A DNA stretch of 64,000 nucleotides from Oryzias latipes. Lineage: Eukaryota; Chordata; Actinopteri; Beloniformes; Adrianichthyidae. A program made the position numbers and the translations under genes. This document shows positions 63,522 through 64,000 of this stretch, piece by piece (positions within the stretch are counted from its first letter, which is position 1; each line of letters opens with the position of its first letter). The notes beneath the pieces were generated by a model, which had not been told where the DNA came from, did not search any database, and was given only the letters and a program-made list of their open reading frames with translations. The stretch covers positions 21,980,743 to 22,044,742 of the forward strand of contig NC_019868.2 in the NCBI RefSeq assembly GCF_002234675.1, written 5' to 3'.

Positions 63522-63651
63522 CTGCAGAATACAATCAGCTTTAAAATAACAAAACAACAACAATCTGCGAAACAGTGAAACCGTGAAATAGCGATGAATC
63601 ATTCTTACTTGCCTTTTCTAAAACAGGAATTTCATACATGTTAGCTTAGCA

Positions 63652-64000
63652 TGGGGCCCCAGGGGTATTCCAGAAATCAGGTTACGCTAGTTACCACGGT
63701 AAGTTTGAGGCTAAGGAAGTGGATAACCTCAGCTTTTGGTTCCAAAAATGGAGGTATGTTTCAGGGTATGCCAAGTTCCCCTAGCAACTCATGCTCTGAA
63801 CATAACCTGGTCTGGAGCAGGTTTAGTTGAAGGTTAGTTTGTTTTCAGAGAGGTGACGCAGCATGGCGTGTCCATTTGAAGATGATTTAGTGGACGAAGA
63901 AGCTCAGATAATACTTTTTCCACCATGAGAGGGTCCACAAGACCACATATGGATGTTTAAAGATAAACTTTTTACATTTATCTAACTTAATTATTTGCTT
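63652..64000 (+). mobile_element. PIF/Harbinger-like element, left part
   Basis: The sequence GGGGTATTCCAGAAATCAGG, then an ATG at 63,863 opening MACPFEDDLVDEEAQI, matches my recollection of fish Harbinger elements, whose transposase (HARBI1-like) begins MACPFVDD.VDE.A. The frame closes after about 20 codons in this copy, unless an intron intervenes. The right end is outside the window. Confidence 0.5.

Larger units (their letters stand above)
61989..64000 (+). other. Start of a long stag2 intron, repeat-rich
   Basis: After the donor GTACAG at 61,989 no further stag2 exon was recognised up to the window end. The intron holds a probable MITE (62,508-63,521) and the start of a Harbinger-like element (about 63,652 onward). 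Confidence 0.6.

Overview
The window is nuclear DNA from a ray-finned (teleost) fish. It is AT-rich, with vertebrate-type split genes (GT-AG introns, AATAAA poly(A) signals), CpG-rich promoters, and many hAT, piggyBac-like, Tc1 and PIF/Harbinger remnants plus a tRNA-derived SINE, as is usual for spiny-rayed fishes. I cannot name the species. No rRNA, tRNA gene, CRISPR array or bacterial feature was seen.

Layout: 1-7,850 is non-coding, with promoter-like islands and a diverged local duplication. A 4E-BP gene (eif4ebp3l type) lies on the minus strand at 8,366-9,915. acsl4 lies on the plus strand (coding 14,215-21,136, 14 coding exons, 712 aa). 22,500-26,870 is a transposon-rich gap between convergent genes; it holds a SINE, a hAT element carrying a second hAT that carries a third fragment, and a very short palindromic MITE. 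nxt2 (minus, 27,047-28,393, 143 aa) is divergent from psmd10 (plus, 28,859-32,385, 226 aa), with 465 bp between the start codons. A decayed Tc1 element lies at 34,880-36,119. Two tandem IAP genes follow: a short XIAP-like gene with two BIR domains and no RING (39,274-41,386, 207 aa), then a fuller xiap with three BIRs and a RING (45,130-48,183, 408 aa). A LINE fragment lies between them. stag2 fills the right side (coding from 52,442; 28 coding exons read, 1,087 codons) and runs off the window before its C-terminal exons.

For every gene I joined exons by splice sites and checked that reading phase carries through. The exon sums are multiples of three for the complete genes, and the proteins match family length and motifs from memory.

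The gene set corresponds to two human X-chromosome neighbourhoods: ACSL4/NXT2/PSMD10 (Xq22-q23) and XIAP/STAG2 (Xq25). This suggests one ancestral linkage group, kept compact here. The genes do not form a pathway, but themes recur: translation control (4E-BP), arachidonate activation (ACSL4), mRNA export (NXT2), proteasome assembly (PSMD10/gankyrin), caspase control (IAPs) and cohesin (STAG2).

The least expected item is the tandem XIAP-like gene. Its zinc ligands and reading frame are intact, but its peptide-binding pockets, caspase-binding linker and RING are altered or missing.
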